A stretch of DNA of 6,679 nucleotides, from assembly GCA_945861255.1 (NCBI GenBank), contig CAMAUG010000216.1:1-6679 (forward strand). Direction: 5' to 3'. Position numbers and translations under genes: made by a program. Positions within the stretch are counted from its first letter, which is position 1; each line of letters begins with the position of its first letter. The notes below the pieces were generated by a model. It did no database searches. It saw nothing but the letters and a program-made list of their open reading frames with translations, and was not told the origin of the DNA. Origin of the DNA: Candidatus Sulfopaludibacter sp. SbA3 (GTDB lineage Bacteria > Acidobacteriota > Terriglobia > Bryobacterales > Bryobacteraceae). Positions 6,214-6,679 of the stretch are shown here, in pieces.

Positions 6214-6230
6214 GCTCCCCCGCCCGGAGC
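6214..6230 (+). other. Small hairpin between the two secreted-protein genes
   Basis: GCTCC (6214-6218) pairs with GGAGC (6226-6230) around a CCCGCCC loop. It lies just before the ribosome site of the next gene and has no T-run. It could modulate translation or be chance in GC-rich DNA. Confidence 0.25.
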
Positions 6231-6247
6231 GCCGGTGAGAAATAGTG

Positions 6248-6574
6248 ATGAAGCCCCTGATCTTGACGCTTCTGACAATCGCGGTGTTGGCCGCCGCCCA
6301 GGGGAAACAGACGTTCAGCGGCGTCATCACGGACAGCATGTGCGCCAACGCCGACCATTCCCAAATGCGCATGGGACCGACGGACGCCGAGTGCACCATT
6401 GCTTGCGTCAGGGCACACGACGCCGCCTACGTTCTGTATGACGGCAAGACAGTTTACACGCTGAGCGACCAGAAGACGCCGGAAAGATTCGCAGGGCAGA
6501 AGGTAACTGTCCGGGGCGCGCTGGACGCCAAGACCAGGGCCATCCAGGTGGACTCAATCACCGCGGCAAAATGA
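6248..6574 (+). CDS. Small exported DUF5818-like protein
   Basis: A 108-residue protein. Residues 1-18 (MKPLILTLLTIAVLAAAQ) form a signal peptide, so the mature protein of about 90 residues is exported. It starts FSGVITDSMC and continues through MGPTDAECTIACV, YVLYDGKTVYTLSDQKTPERFAGQKVTVRGAL and IQVDSI. I associate this pattern with the DUF5818 family of Acidobacteriota. The second half looks like a small beta-barrel (OB-like). C32, C49 and C53 with H37 and H57 are close enough to bind a metal or form a disulfide; this is inference. GGTGAG lies eight bases before ATG 6248. The GTG immediately upstream (6245) is an alternative that adds one residue. Function is unknown; it is probably cotranscribed with the preceding secreted protein. 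Confidence 0.85.
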   Translation: MKPLILTLLTIAVLAAAQGKQTFSGVITDSMCANADHSQMRMGPTDAECTIACVRAHDAAYVLYDGKTVYTLSDQKTPERFAGQKVTVRGALDAKTRAIQVDSITAAK

Positions 6575-6679
6575 GCCGCGCAATCGGGGCGGCGCCCGTG
6601 GGTCGTCAGCGTGTCCCCGGCCATCGGACTGCTATCTGAGGGAACGGCGCTCTTCCAGAGATCCGAATTGGATGGACAG
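6575..6679. other. Downstream edge with no recognisable gene
   Basis: The 105 bases after the DUF5818-like gene contain a GC-rich GGGC-GGC-GCCC hairpin near 6587 but no T-run. Short open frames on both strands have no recognisable motif. The window ends before any feature can be called. Confidence 0.4.

Noticed and set aside
5899..6441. A 180-codon plus-strand frame bridging the two secreted-protein genes
   Set aside because: It overlaps both genes in another frame, is Arg/His-rich and has no recognisable motif.

Overview
The window is GC-rich bacterial chromosome. It most resembles a soil Acidobacteriota genome of the Solibacter/Bryobacterales type. That assignment is from memory of family distribution: a DUF5818-like small secreted protein, a second secreted protein I associate with this phylum, a stand-alone rpsU, and a periplasmic PQQ dehydrogenase. 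No search was run.

Layout. 76-261 (minus): a small one-helix membrane protein whose C-terminus runs into a possible insertion-sequence end. 409-3071 (minus): a run that was probably one operon, in transcription order a class I SAM methyltransferase (2256-3071), the wreck of a DinB-family gene (2095-2240), and an exported PQQ-dependent alcohol-type dehydrogenase (409-2067). 3072-3750: no intact gene, but a frameshifted C-terminal fragment of a HupE/UreJ-type membrane protein on the plus strand. 3751-5094 (minus): a large exported protein with one CXXCH haem c site. 5264-5476 (plus): ribosomal protein S21 with a TTG start. 5603-6574 (plus): two exported proteins of unknown function, preceded by three tandem copies of a GCGGTACACT-type repeat.

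The main themes are periplasmic redox proteins (PQQ dehydrogenase, monohaem protein) and small secreted proteins, plus two recognisable decayed genes. The PQQ enzyme keeps the metal and catalytic residues and has the extra aspartate typical of lanthanide-dependent enzymes, but lacks the vicinal disulfide. I see no CRISPR array, tRNA, rRNA, complete mobile element or defence system, and nothing that amounts to a clear new multi-gene system. The most worthwhile leads are the dehydrogenase active site, the uncharacterised monohaem family, the tandem repeats and the internally deleted DinB gene.
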